From Persicaria tinctoria (Eukaryota; Streptophyta; Magnoliopsida; Caryophyllales; Polygonaceae), in the NCBI GenBank assembly GCA_037127255.1, contig JBANSL010000008.1, forward strand, positions 5,790,896-5,854,895: a stretch of 64,000 nt of DNA. Direction: 5' to 3'. The first letter of the stretch is position 1, and each line of letters opens with the position of its first letter. Both the position numbers and the translations under genes were made by a program. The notes beneath the pieces are model-generated. The model was not told the DNA's origin. It worked only from the letters and a program-made list of their open reading frames with translations, and did not search any database. Positions 9,989-18,663 of the stretch are shown here, in pieces.

Positions 9989-10220
9989 CCAATATTTACA
10001 CAGGTGATGAAAAATATGGTTATATTTCGATCGCTAGAACAATCAAGTGACGGAAAAAAAAAAACAGTCACCTTAATGTTATGGCACTGGATCAATGACA
10101 AGTGACGTCTCTTTAGTTCGTTGCTTGAAACGATTCAGGCGACGACTATAAATAGGGTTGTCACTGACTAACTCAGATGAAGAGTACCCTGTGACGACCC
10201 TTCAGGTGACAGAATAGTCG

Positions 10221-10507
10221 AACTTATAAATTCAAATTAACAAAGGGAGTATTAGAAGGACCAAAAAAAAAAACAAAGGGAGTATTAAACTATTGCAACC
10301 GTTCTTGAGATTAGTTATAGTAATCGATCTTTTTTATATATATAAAGGATAGTAATCGATCTCTTGAAGTGAGAATCAAGTAATTTCGATATTCTTTTCC
10401 TTTTGGAGTAAAAAATAATAAAGTGAAATTTGGGAGTAAAAAATAATAAAGTGAAATTTTGGAGTAAAAATGAAATTTGCGATAATCCAACTTATAAATT
10501 CAAATTA
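10221..10507. repeat. 19-bp direct repeats around a small insertion-like segment (U1)
   Basis: AACTTATAAATTCAAATTA occurs at 10221-10239 and 10489-10507. The intervening ~250 bp contains ACAAAGGGAGTATT twice, ATAGTAATCGATCT twice, and a 28-bp tandem repeat (10405-10460) of GGAGTAAAAAATAATAAAGT-type sequence. This is either an insertion with a long target duplication or local slippage. The equivalents are 29942-30228 and 49557-49843. Confidence 0.6.
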
Positions 10508-10667
10508 GTCACCAAAAGAAAAATTGTTTCTCAACTTCAACGTACTTACACGTCCCAAACAACTCACCACCTTCATCTACTGATCGCTCCCTTGGTGCAA
10601 TTAAAATCAGCAATTTTTTTTACTTACAGGTATTTCAATCTAATTCTCCTGTCTTTTTTCACTTTAA

Positions 10668-10966
10668 GGGCTCGTTTGTTTAGATACATAGGGAAAGGAA
10701 AGGTAAGGTATTAAATTTTACACATAAAATGTATATGATCACCAATTTTTGTGAGCTTGGAGGAGAGGATGGAGGGGAATATTAGCTCATCCTAGAGTTA
10801 TTAGTTACCCCTCTCAAAATTAGGGAATAGAAGGGTAACACATTTGTATGGAAAATGGGAGAAGGAGGGAAATGATTAGAATATGGATCAATGAATCTTA
10901 ACTTAAATATGGACTATATTCATGAGGGTAATCATTACTTTCCCCTACCAAAAAACAAACGGGGGC
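10668..10966. mobile_element. Tourist-like MITE (PIF/Harbinger type) (U1)
   Basis: A 299-bp non-coding element. The left terminus is GGGCTCGTTTGTTT, and the reverse complement of the right terminus is GCCCCCGTTTGTTT. It is flanked on both sides by TAA (10665-10667 and 10967-10969), the 3-bp target duplication typical of PIF/Harbinger elements. It is present at the same place in all units. Confidence 0.75.
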
Positions 10967-11459
10967 TAAAATTGATACTTCAAAAATGAAATGGTTTGGA
11001 TATAAACTCAACTTCAACTTACAACTTATGAGCTCTTTTTTTTTTTAATATTTTGGATGGTAATTAATCAGATTGTCTTTTTTCATTGTAGTGAAATAGT
11101 TTGGATATCAAATTGCTTTTTCTAACGTTAGTATTATTTTTGAGATGCTATGTGAAAACTTTTTAAGGAAAACAATTTATTTTGTGTTATTAGTTTTAGG
11201 GTTGGATTGGTACGATACTATAAGAAAATTTTGATTACCATGTACCGTACCGATATCATTCGGTATGAGATTTTTGTTACCATCTATCAACTGAAAATGT
11301 TGGTGCCGACATTTTCGGTTACCGACGGTATGATCACCATACCAACATTACCAATAGACCCCTGAGCAAGGGTAAGAAGTAAGAAGGGTGATCGCCCAGG
11401 GCCTCCAAATTTTAGGGGCCTCGAAATATTTAGAACCTAATTAATATTATAATTAATAA

Positions 11460-11600
11460 TCTGGGCAAAGTGGACAAGTATGTGCATGTGATCTAGTGGC
11501 AATGTTCTAATGTTGAAGCGCACCCTCTATAACCGAGCCAACTGCCCCGGGTTCGATTCCTCCCTCCTCCGTGTCTGCTTCTTCTCTTTTACAATATCTT
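11460..11600 (+). mobile_element. tRNA-derived SINE, plus strand (U1)
   Basis: An A-box-like TGATCTAGTGG at 11489-11499 and a B box GGGTTCGATTCC at 11549-11560 are spaced as in a tRNA internal promoter. They are followed by a pyrimidine and poly-T tract. The T-tail resembles those of some plant SINE families. It lies inside the nested hAT-like element. Confidence 0.6.
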
Positions 11601-11760
11601 TTTTTTTTTCCATAGTGATATCCTTTTCTTTCTTTATTTATTTCAATTTGGCTTTTTTTTTTCCGGAGGTTTTTTTTGCCAACAGATTTTTTTTTCTTTT
11701 CCCCTTTTTCAGTGTTTTTCCCCTCTTTCTATTATCTCTTTCTTTTTTTTTATCTATATA
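11575..11760. repeat. Pyrimidine-rich low-complexity tract (U1)
   Basis: About 185 bases that are almost all C and T on the plus strand, between the SINE and the Helitron. It generates Phe-rich open frames on the plus strand that are not genes. T-run lengths differ by one base between units. Confidence 0.8.
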
Positions 11761-11795
11761 TAATCTATATCTATATTTATATCTATATATCTATA

Positions 11796-12181
11796 TCTAT
11801 ATATAACTTTAAATCAGAAGACTTATGCTGACGTGTCAGCTTGTCCTTGATTTTAGCTGATTCAACTAATTATTTTTTTCCTACTCTTTTATTTTTTTCC
11901 CTCTCTTACCTTTCCTTCCCTTCAACTAATCATTTTTTCTTTTTCCTCGTTTTTATTTTTTGGAATTGATTTTCGTCTTTGAAATAACAAATGGGTTTAT
12001 TTAAAAATATTAAATTAATATTAACCTACAATGGAGTTCATCTTGATTGAGTTTATTATATCTTTCTTTTATGAGTTTATTTGTATAATTTTAATTCAAA
12101 ATATTAAACTAATATTTTATTTAATTGCGTAATATTATTTTATTTTTAAAAAATCGCGCCAAGGCGCGGGAACTATACTAG
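11796..12181 (+). mobile_element. Small non-autonomous Helitron (U1)
   Basis: A 386-bp segment beginning TCTATATATAACTTT after an A. It ends with a perfect GC-rich hairpin CGCGCC-AA-GGCGCG (12155-12168), then ACTATACTAG and a following T. A 5' TC, a 3' hairpin about 10 bp before CTAG, and insertion between A and T are the Helitron hallmarks. A TGACGTGTCAGC palindrome lies near the 5' end. There is no Rep/helicase, so it is non-autonomous. Confidence 0.72.
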
Positions 12182-13036
12182 TTTATTTTAAATACTTTAA
12201 TAATATTTTTTATTTATTAAATAAAATTAATTAGCTTGTAAGTTATTGATTTCCATCCAATAAAGTAATTTCAATGTTATAAGAAAAAAATTGCTTAAAT
12301 TTTTAAAGATATATTTTACACATATTTAGAAGATCTGAGATTGTAATGCAAATAATTGTAGCAAATTCATAAAAATTAATTTCTCTAATCTTCTTGATTT
12401 GTCAAGGATAAATAATTTGATTTTATTCAACATATTTACTTAATTATATGTATTTTTTTATTTAACAATTCTTGGTGTTTCACGTAAACCATAGTAGAGA
12501 ATGATGATTCATATTGTAAAATTGTACAAGCCATCGGTTGATGGCTTCAAGATCGCTTAGTCGATCTACTTCTTGCCTAATGTAAAAAAAAATTATTGTA
12601 AAATTGTAAGATGATGCTATTAATATTTATCATATATCCTATATATGCCATAAATATAAAATTTTGATTGTAAAAATCTCAAAAATGATTTTTTAAGTTT
12701 AAAATAAAAATTAAAGTTGTGAAAACTAATTTAGTGTTTTAACAAAATTTGAACACTTCCTTACAAAATAATATTAATAGAATTATTAAATTTGAAATAA
12801 AAATTTATATTTATATAAAATATAATCATTTTTAAGAGTAATTGTAATATTGAAGGCCTCATTTTTACATTTGCACAGGGCCTCCAAAAATATATTAGGT
12901 ACCACGGTATTTCAAGTTCATATGCACTGAACCAATACTTGTCATTACCAACTTGATGGTACTAAAAGTGTGTTGATACGTTTGGTAATTAGTTGATATG
13001 GTAAATTTTCTACCATCACCCAACCCTAATTAGTTT

Positions 13037-13531
13037 TGTCGAGGGATTATATTTATTTGGTGGAAAAAGGACATACATTAGAAATGTTTTTTTTTTAAGT
13101 TTTCACACAAACATAAAAATTATGGACTTTTTTTTGTGTGGAAAAAGTAAGCATATAGGGTATGTATGGATGCACTTTTTAAGTAGTTAAAAAAATAAGT
13201 AGTATGGACACCCAAAAAATTGGAGAAATGGTTAAAATTATGAGTTAAAAAAAAAAGCTAAGCTTATTTGGGATTTATTTGGTTTGAAAGTACCACAATA
13301 CCCCTAATAACAACCAAATAAACTCCACTTTTTACAAATAAACTGTTTTTCGTCTCATACGGAGTTTATATTTTTTCATAAATTTTTAACTACTTTTACC
13401 AACCGTTTATAAATTTTTATCCTGTTTATAATTTTAGTTCAGTTTATTAACCCCGTAAACCCATAAACTTTTTAATTGCAACTTGACGATGATGATTTGA
13501 TGTGACAAAAAAACATAATAAATGCAGAAAA
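13037..13531 (+). promoter_or_regulatory. Upstream region of the NLR-like gene (U1)
   Basis: About 495 bp between the hAT right flank and the frame A start. A TATA-like TTATAAAT lies at about 13408-13415, some 120 bp before the ATG, with a second TTTATAAT about 20 bp downstream. The segment also holds fold-back sequence: TTTTCACACAAA pairs with TTTGTGTGGAAAA (about 13098-13145), GGGTATGTATGG faces a near complement of GGGTGTCCATAC, and TTATTTGGTT pairs with AACCAAATAA. This looks like MITE debris. Promoter function is inference. Confidence 0.35.
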
Positions 13532-14884
13532 ATGGGTGAGATAGAAGCAACAACAGCAGGGAAAGGGAATGGAAATGGGATGAAATCAGGAGATGAACAA
13601 TCCTTAATGCCTTACGGGATGTCGTTGGGCAGTGAAGTCAACATGACTAACTGTGCTAAGCACTGGAGCCACTTGTTCGATACATACCCTTCTATCGATG
13701 GGCGGAAGGTGGTAATAGCCTACTGGATGATGGCGGGATATCTCGGACCTGCAACTGAGTTTGATCAAGCTTTCAATAAAGGGAGGAATATTTATAAGAC
13801 TGTATCATCATCGGCAAAAGATGTGGCTTTCAATAAAGGGAGGAATATTTATAAGACTGTATCATCATCGGCAAAAGATGTGGAGTGCAACCATGAGGGG
13901 TTTTGCGTCCTCGATACCCTTGGATTCTTTCATCTTCTTGATTTCGATTTCGATATCAATAATGATGTCTTCCACGAATATGTCCACTCCGATATACGTA
14001 TACTAGAGTCGAAGAGGATGGCATATTTAGTGGACTACGAAGCCACACCTGAGTCGTTGAAGAAAATGCTTGCATATGATCGACATCCCAACAGGGCTAA
14101 GGCTAAGAACCTCAATGCATTGCTGATTCGAGGTTGTGAGTTTCTGTCATCTACTACTACTGAGTCTACTGGTACTGGTATTTTATCCCAATATATATAT
14201 ACCACAGATCACTTCAACTCACTTACTGTTGTAGAAATCTCTAGCTCTCCTTGTTCCCCTATTGATACAGGAATCATTTCGGAGCTGATCCATCTTAAAG
14301 GCCTCAATCTCTCTCATCTTCCCGACCTTGAAATGTTGCCCCATAATCTTTTCCGCAAGCTTAGACACCTTCAGTGGCTTATTGTGAGAGGGTGTTCTAA
14401 GCTGCGTTCCCTCCCATCCATTGATGGCTTGAAAAGACTCGTGGTGTTGGATCTCTCTCACTGTACTATTTTGGAACAACCAGATGTCTTCCTTGTTAAT
14501 ATCAAGTATCCACTCCTTGAAATGCTTGATCTTTCCTATAACCCTATTGCTTCCAGGGTTCGGGAATTATCAACTCCCAACCTCACTCATCTATCTCTAA
14601 AAGGTTCAAGCCTCGAAAAACTACCTATTTTCACTAATCTAGACAAGCTTCAAGTACTTGATTTGTCCGGATGTGAAAACCTCCTTAATTTGCCTCCATA
14701 CATGAACGTCCCAAGTTTGAAGCATCTCAATTTGTCCGGTTGTACTAGTTTTATGAATTTTGACGAGGGTCTGTTGGATCAAATGTCAGGCGTTGAGGAC
14801 CTCGACCTTTCTTGGACAAAAGTCAAGCATCTTCCATCCTTGATCTGTCTTACTAGTCTTGGAAAACTCTCACTCAGAGTGTAG
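13532..14884 (+). CDS. Frame A: NLR-derived protein, winged-helix remnant plus LRR (At4g19050-like half) (U1)
   Basis: A 450-residue open frame from ATG. The frame extends 10 codons further upstream only to a GTG. Residues about 40-100 contain AYWMMAGYLGP and a following helical stretch that match the winged-helix subdomain of At4g19050-type plant NLRs. Residues about 191-450 are LRRs with repeated LxxLxLSxC/LPxL spacing (HLKGLNLSHLPDLEMLP, KLQVLDLSGCENL). The N-terminal nucleotide-binding domain is absent: no P-loop, kinase-2 or GLPL motif. A 19-residue segment near residues 80-117 is tandemly duplicated. The frame stops at TAG inside LRR sequence that continues in frame B, so this is half of a larger broken or spliced gene. 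Family role: intracellular immune receptor. Activity of this form is unknown. Confidence 0.7.
   Translation: MGEIEATTAGKGNGNGMKSGDEQSLMPYGMSLGSEVNMTNCAKHWSHLFDTYPSIDGRKVVIAYWMMAGYLGPATEFDQAFNKGRNIYKTVSSSAKDVAFNKGRNIYKTVSSSAKDVECNHEGFCVLDTLGFFHLLDFDFDINNDVFHEYVHSDIRILESKRMAYLVDYEATPESLKKMLAYDRHPNRAKAKNLNALLIRGCEFLSSTTTESTGTGILSQYIYTTDHFNSLTVVEISSSPCSPIDTGIISELIHLKGLNLSHLPDLEMLPHNLFRKLRHLQWLIVRGCSKLRSLPSIDGLKRLVVLDLSHCTILEQPDVFLVNIKYPLLEMLDLSYNPIASRVRELSTPNLTHLSLKGSSLEKLPIFTNLDKLQVLDLSGCENLLNLPPYMNVPSLKHLNLSGCTSFMNFDEGLLDQMSGVEDLDLSWTKVKHLPSLICLTSLGKLSLRV
13769..13882 (+). repeat. 57-bp in-frame tandem duplication in frame A (U1)
   Basis: Two perfect 57-bp copies (13769-13825 and 13826-13882) encode AFNKGRNIYKTVSSSAKDV twice in a row. 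The duplicated segment follows the winged-helix match and probably corresponds to a helix. It is present in all three units (33689-33802, 53301-53414), so it predates the array. Confidence 0.97.
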
Positions 14885-17800
14885 ACCTAGATTCGTCCCT
14901 TGTAACATCGGAAGCTCTGCCGAGCCAGTTATTAGAACTTGACCTCACCGGTATCAAGGTTAGTTCCTCACAGGAGTTGAAGTTAGATTTGTTGCAGTCC
15001 ATTGAGAAACTTCAAACTCTCAATCTCTCAGGCTCCTCCGTGGAAAAATCACCAGATCTTTCTAAAGTTGTAAGCCTCAAAAAGCTCCTATTGGCAGATT
15101 GTACGCAGTTGAAAGCCATTCCTGATTTGAAAAAACTCACAAAATTAGAGGAACTTGACCTCACCGGTTTGAATCTCACTCAGAGTGTAGACCTAGATTC
15201 GTCCCTTGTAACATCGGAAGCTCTGCCGAGCCAGTTATTAGAACTTGACCTCACCGGTATCAAGGTTAGTTCCTCACAGGAGTTGAAGTTAGATTTGTTG
15301 CAGTCCATTGAGAAACTTCAAACTCTCAATCTCTCAGGCTCCTCCGTGGAAAAATCACCAGATCTTTCTAAAGTTGTAAGCCTCAAAAAGCTCCTATTGG
15401 CAGATTGTACGCAGTTGAAAGCCATTCCTGATTTGAAAAAACTCACAAAATTAGAGGAACTTGACCTCACCGGTTTGAAGATTTCTCCTATGGAAGATTT
15501 CAACTTAGATTTCTTGCAGTTTCTTGAGAATCTTGAGATTCTCAATCTCTCACGCTCCTCTGTGGAAAAACTACCAGACATGTCTAGACTTGTAAACCTC
15601 CAAAAGCTCCTATTGGCATATTGTCCACATTTGAAAGTTGTGCCCGATTTGAGAGATCTCAGAAATTTGGTGGAACTCGACCTCACGGGTCTAAAGATTC
15701 CTTCCTTAGAAGATTTCAACTTAGATTTCTTGCAGTCTCTTAAGATTCTCAATCTCTCAGTGTCTTGTGTGGAAAAACTGCCAGACATGTCTAGACTTGT
15801 AAGCCTCCAAAAGCTCCTGCTGGTAGATTGTCAACGCCTGAAATTTGTGCTCAACTTCTCGAGGTCTCTTAAGATTCTCAATCTCTCCAAGTCTTCCGTG
15901 GAAAAACTACCAAACATGTCTAAGCTTGTAAGCCTCAAAAAGCTTTTGCTAGCAGATTGTGAGCAGCTGAAAGTTGTGCCTGATTTGAATGCTAACAGAC
16001 AGTTGAAGGAACTTGACCTCTCGGGTCTCCAGATTCATTCTCCGGAAGACTTCAACTTAGATTTCTTGCAGTCCCTTTATAGTCTTGAGATTCTCAATCT
16101 CTCACGCTCCTCACTGAAACAACTACCATTCATGTTTAGACTTAAATGTCTCGAAAAGCTCCTATTGGCAGATTGTCCACAGTTGACAGAACTGCCTGAT
16201 TTGCATGATCTCCACAAGTTGACAACTCTGGATCTTTCTTTACCAGATGATTCTTCATTCAATAGCCGCCCACTAAAATTTGTAACCAAAAAACGAATCA
16301 TGTTTGGACGTTCAATCAAGATTCAACGCTTTTTCCCACTTCCAGCGAGTCTCCGAAGGCTAGTATTGACAAATCGATCCGGCATCCACGAGTTATTTCC
16401 TACCGAGAAACTTGTCAATTTGAAGTTTCTTGATCTTCGCGGCACTGATGTGGCAGATTGTGACAATATCCTCGGATCATTTAAGGCTGCCGAAATTCAT
16501 GTCGTTTATGGCACAAAATCCCATCAACCCTCGGAGATTGATGATTTTGTTGATGTAGCCTTTCCCTCGGATGATCTCATTTCATGCATCCAAAAGAAAT
16601 TAAAGTCCGCCATGAAAACGATCCATACTGATGATCAAGCTGTCAAGATGCAGGTTGAAATGTTGGATAGAGATTTGATGTATATACGGGCAAATATTGA
16701 GGGGCTTAAGAACTCCCATCAGTGGGAGAGTGGGGATGAGCTCTTACAACAACTCGTGGGTGCTGCAGCTGATCTATCAACGCAGGCACACTTGAAGCAA
16801 CTAAGGCGGATGGTTGTTAAGTTGAAACTCCTAGTACCTCCTAAGGATCAAAACGAATCAGAGGCCTTGCAAATTACCCAAAAAAAGAGGACGAAATCAT
16901 CGCTCTTTATGGATAACAAGGAAAGTATTGGTATTGCTGCTGAAGTTGGTAAAGATATGCCGGGGATGGTAACTGACCTTGACACTTCCTACAACTCTTT
17001 ATCTGACATCCAACAGAAATGCTTGTTGTGCTTTTCAATTTACCCCCTTGGTGAAGATGACAAGAACACATGTGGCATCAAAAAAAGCTTAGTTATTCAC
17101 GAGAAGATGTTAATCTACTGGTGGGTCGGAGAAGGATTTATTATTCCTCATCAAAGTACAGAGACTAGTGCAGGAAGAGATGAAGTGAATGAACAAGTTT
17201 CCGCTACTACCGAGGGAGTGAAGAAGTCGAAATCAATTGAGGAAATTGGGAAACAAATTCTCAAAGTCCTAGTAGACAAGAATTTCATTGAGGTCGTGAT
17301 AAGGAAAGGTCGAGAATCAGGAAATTATTACATGGACCCTCTTGTACACACTTTTGTGATTCAGCGGGCAAAGGAAGAGCGCTTCTTTGATTTTGACGAA
17401 AATTCTTGCAACCTCGGCCCGCATTTTAGTCACTCTCGGAGGGCCTTGTTGCTAAAACCACAGGACAAGTTCCCATCCTCATGCGAGTTCTGGGCAAGCT
17501 GGGTCAATTCGCCTGAAAATCTGGCAACCTTTCAAAATGTGAAGACACTGTTCAATGTCAACGATTCCATGGTCGATATCAAACGGGAGTGGTTCTCCAA
17601 GATGAAGAATCTGTGTGTGCTACATCTTGGGAATTGGCGCTCTGAAAACGCAGATCTCGTTGAGGTCGTAGACCAAAAGTTCTTGGAGGATTTGAATAGA
17701 TTGAAGCAGTTGAGGCTTTTAAGCTTGCAGGGTTTGCCAACGATCATGAAGCTTCCGGATTCAATTTGTCAGCTCAGCAATCTCATAATACTAGACCTCA

Positions 17801-18663
17801 AAGAGTGCAGTTATCTGGAAGAGCTTCCCGTAGATATCGGTTCCTTGAAAAGCCTTACTCATCTGGACATAAGCAGTTGTCCCTTGTTTCATAAATTGCC
17901 AAAAGGAATCAGTTTGCTGTCGAAACTTCAAGTGCTTAGAGGGTTCGTGTTCACCGAAGAGCACGGTGCTCGTGCCTCATATGATAGAAAAAATGCATCC
18001 ATCCTTAGTCGCTGGTTCCTTTCTAGGAGTAGGAATGACGATGTGTGCACCCTCAGAGATTTACTGAAGCTCAAGTTGTTGAGAGAGCTAAGCGTCGTCG
18101 TGAACATCAGCATGTTTCCGAGTGATGAAGAGGTGCAGTTGTTCAAGGAAATGAAGCAGCTTCGCAAACTAAAAATCTTATGGGAGAAAAGCTTATCCGC
18201 TAAGCATAGTACTGTTAACCGTGCTACAGAGCAGGGAACATTGACCGAGTGCTCCGGATGGAAGATCAACCTGAAATGCTGGGGGCATCAGCCACGGCCA
18301 AGCCAATGTGACAGAGATGACACACAAGAAAGCAAGCATCTGGACAATATAGAGAAGCTGGAACTATGGTGTTTCCCCCATGAAGACGCACCGAAATGGC
18401 TTAATCCAACCGAATTGATAAACCTTGAGAAGTTGTACATTGTAGGAGGACAACTTACCAAATTGCGTGGATCAGCCACCGATGGCGATGAGAATCCATG
18501 GAATGTCAAGACTTTGCGCTTGAAGTATTTGCCTAAGCTGGACATCCAGTGGGATGCACTGAAGAAAATGTTTCCACGGTTAACGTATTTGGAGAAGCAT
18601 CAATGTGACCAGCTCGTCACCTTTCCATGTGACTGGGAGGGTGTATGGAAATCAGAAAACTAA
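14857..18663 (+). CDS. Frame B: LRR - coiled coil - winged helix - LRR, P-loop-less NLR-like (U1)
   Basis: The frame is open from 14857, overlapping the end of frame A by 28 nt; no ATG lies near its start, so it is probably a continuation of A. Numbering residues from 14977: 1-505 are regular LRRs in a three-repeat super-period (EDFNLDFLQSL, ILNLSRSSVEKLPDMSRL, LQKLLLADCPQLKVVPDL). 531-626 are amphipathic helices like an NLR coiled-coil domain. 664-725 match an NLR winged helix (KCLLCFSIYPL resembles RNBS-D; YWWVGEGFI resembles LIRLWIAEGFI). About 785-793, YMDPLVHTF sits at the MHD position with His and Asp not conserved. 850-1228 are a second LRR block (KLPDSICQLSNLIILDLKEC). NB and ARC1 subdomains are missing. 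The second half resembles RPP13-like protein 4 relatives. Two in-frame 306-bp copies lie near the start. Confidence 0.75.
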   Translation, partial: SWKTLTQSVDLDSSLVTSEALPSQLLELDLTGIKVSSSQELKLDLLQSIEKLQTLNLSGSSVEKSPDLSKVVSLKKLLLADCTQLKAIPDLKKLTKLEELDLTGLNLTQSVDLDSSLVTSEALPSQLLELDLTGIKVSSSQELKLDLLQSIEKLQTLNLSGSSVEKSPDLSKVVSLKKLLLADCTQLKAIPDLKKLTKLEELDLTGLKISPMEDFNLDFLQFLENLEILNLSRSSVEKLPDMSRLVNLQKLLLAYCPHLKVVPDLRDLRNLVELDLTGLKIPSLEDFNLDFLQSLKILNLSVSCVEKLPDMSRLVSLQKLLLVDCQRLKFVLNFSRSLKILNLSKSSVEKLPNMSKLVSLKKLLLADCEQLKVVPDLNANRQLKELDLSGLQIHSPEDFNLDFLQSLYSLEILNLSRSSLKQLPFMFRLKCLEKLLLADCPQLTELPDLHDLHKLTTLDLSLPDDSSFNSRPLKFVTKKRIMFGRSIKIQRFFPLPASLRRLVLTNRSGIHELFPTEKLVNLKFLDLRGTDVADCDNILGSFKAAEIHVVYGTKSHQPSEIDDFVDVAFPSDDLISCIQKKLKSAMKTIHTDDQAVKMQVEMLDRDLMYIRANIEGLKNSHQWESGDELLQQLVGAAADLSTQAHLKQLRRMVVKLKLLVPPKDQNESEALQITQKKRTKSSLFMDNKESIGIAAEVGKDMPGMVTDLDTSYNSLSDIQQKCLLCFSIYPLGEDDKNTCGIKKSLVIHEKMLIYWWVGEGFIIPHQSTETSAGRDEVNEQVSATTEGVKKSKSIEEIGKQILKVLVDKNFIEVVIRKGRESGNYYMDPLVHTFVIQRAKEERFFDFDENSCNLGPHFSHSRRALLLKPQDKFPSSCEFWASWVNSPENLATFQNVKTLFNVNDSMVDIKREWFSKMKNLCVLHLGNWRSENADLVEVVDQKFLEDLNRLKQLRLLSLQGLPTIMKLPDSICQLSNLIILDLKECSYLEELPVDIGSLKSLTHLDISSCPLFHKLPKGISLLSKLQVLRGFVFTEEHGARASYDRKNASILSRWFLSRSRNDDVCTLRDLLKLKLLRELSVVVNISMFPSDEEVQLFKEMKQLRKLKILWEKSLSAKHSTVNRATEQGTLTECSGWKINLKCWGHQPRPSQCDRDDTQESKHLDNIEKLELWCFPHEDAPKWLNPTELINLEKLYIVGGQLTKLRGSATDGDENPWNVKTLRLKYLPKLDIQWDALKKMFPRLTYLEKHQCDQLVTFPCDWEGVWKSEN
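14868..15479 (+). repeat. 306-bp tandem duplication in the LRR block (U1)
   Basis: 14868-15173 and 15174-15479 are near-perfect copies, each covering about 102 codons of LRR. The first copy starts across the A/B frame junction and the second is entirely in frame B. U3 has the same duplication (54400-55011); U2 has one copy (34788-35093). LRR number therefore varies within the array. Confidence 0.97.
14879..14973 (+). other. Candidate 95-nt intron, or frameshift zone, at the A/B junction (U1)
   Basis: A GT at 14879-14880 and a TTCCTCACAG acceptor-like end at 14973 bracket 95 nt. Removing them would join AGA of frame A directly to GAG of frame B in phase, skipping the TAG at 14882. Against this, the same DNA is read as good LRR protein within B (second copy of the 306-bp repeat). 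A one-nucleotide loss at the AAAACTCTC stretch (14863-14871) is therefore an equally good explanation. cDNA would decide. Confidence 0.35.

Larger units (their letters stand above)
11360..12890. mobile_element. Nested hAT-like element inside the outer hAT, right end deleted (U1)
   Basis: The left flank CCAATAGAC (11351-11359) is duplicated beyond the right end in U2 and U3 but is lost here by a 200-bp deletion after 12890. GGGCCTCCAAA occurs near both ends (about 11399 and 12879). In intact units the right end is GGACGGCCCTG, whose complement CAGGGCCGTCC is a typical plant hAT terminus. The left end looks shortened (CCCTGAGCAAGGG). No coding capacity is visible. Confidence 0.55.
11197..13028. 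mobile_element. hAT-type non-autonomous element, outer layer of a nest (U1)
   Basis: The termini are TAGGGTTGG at left and CCAACCCTA at right. They are flanked by the identical 8-bp duplication ATTAGTTT (11189-11196 and 13029-13036), which is the hAT signature. Similarity of the two ends extends imperfectly inward. The body has been enlarged by a second element (from 11360), a SINE and a Helitron. There is no transposase. It ends about 500 bp upstream of the frame A start, so it may contribute promoter-proximal sequence. In this unit 200 bp near the right end are missing compared with U2. Confidence 0.8.

Noticed and set aside
11489..11570. A tRNA gene suggested by GGGTTCGATTCC on the plus strand
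   Set aside because: Arms do not fold into a cloverleaf. The sequence continues into a T-rich SINE-like tail within a transposon.
11510..11806. Phe/Leu-rich 98-residue frame
   Set aside because: It is a translation of a pyrimidine tract, and its frame changes between units with T-run length.
15318..15788. Long minus-strand frame opposite the LRR block (also in U2, U3)
   Set aside because: It is the mirror of regular LRR codons (CTC/GAG-rich) on the plus strand, and its own repeats follow the plus-strand repeat period.
13037..18663. A nucleotide-binding P-loop (GxGGxGKT) that would complete the NLR
   Set aside because: I looked for it upstream of both winged helices and in the other frames. 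None is present, so I do not call a full NLR.
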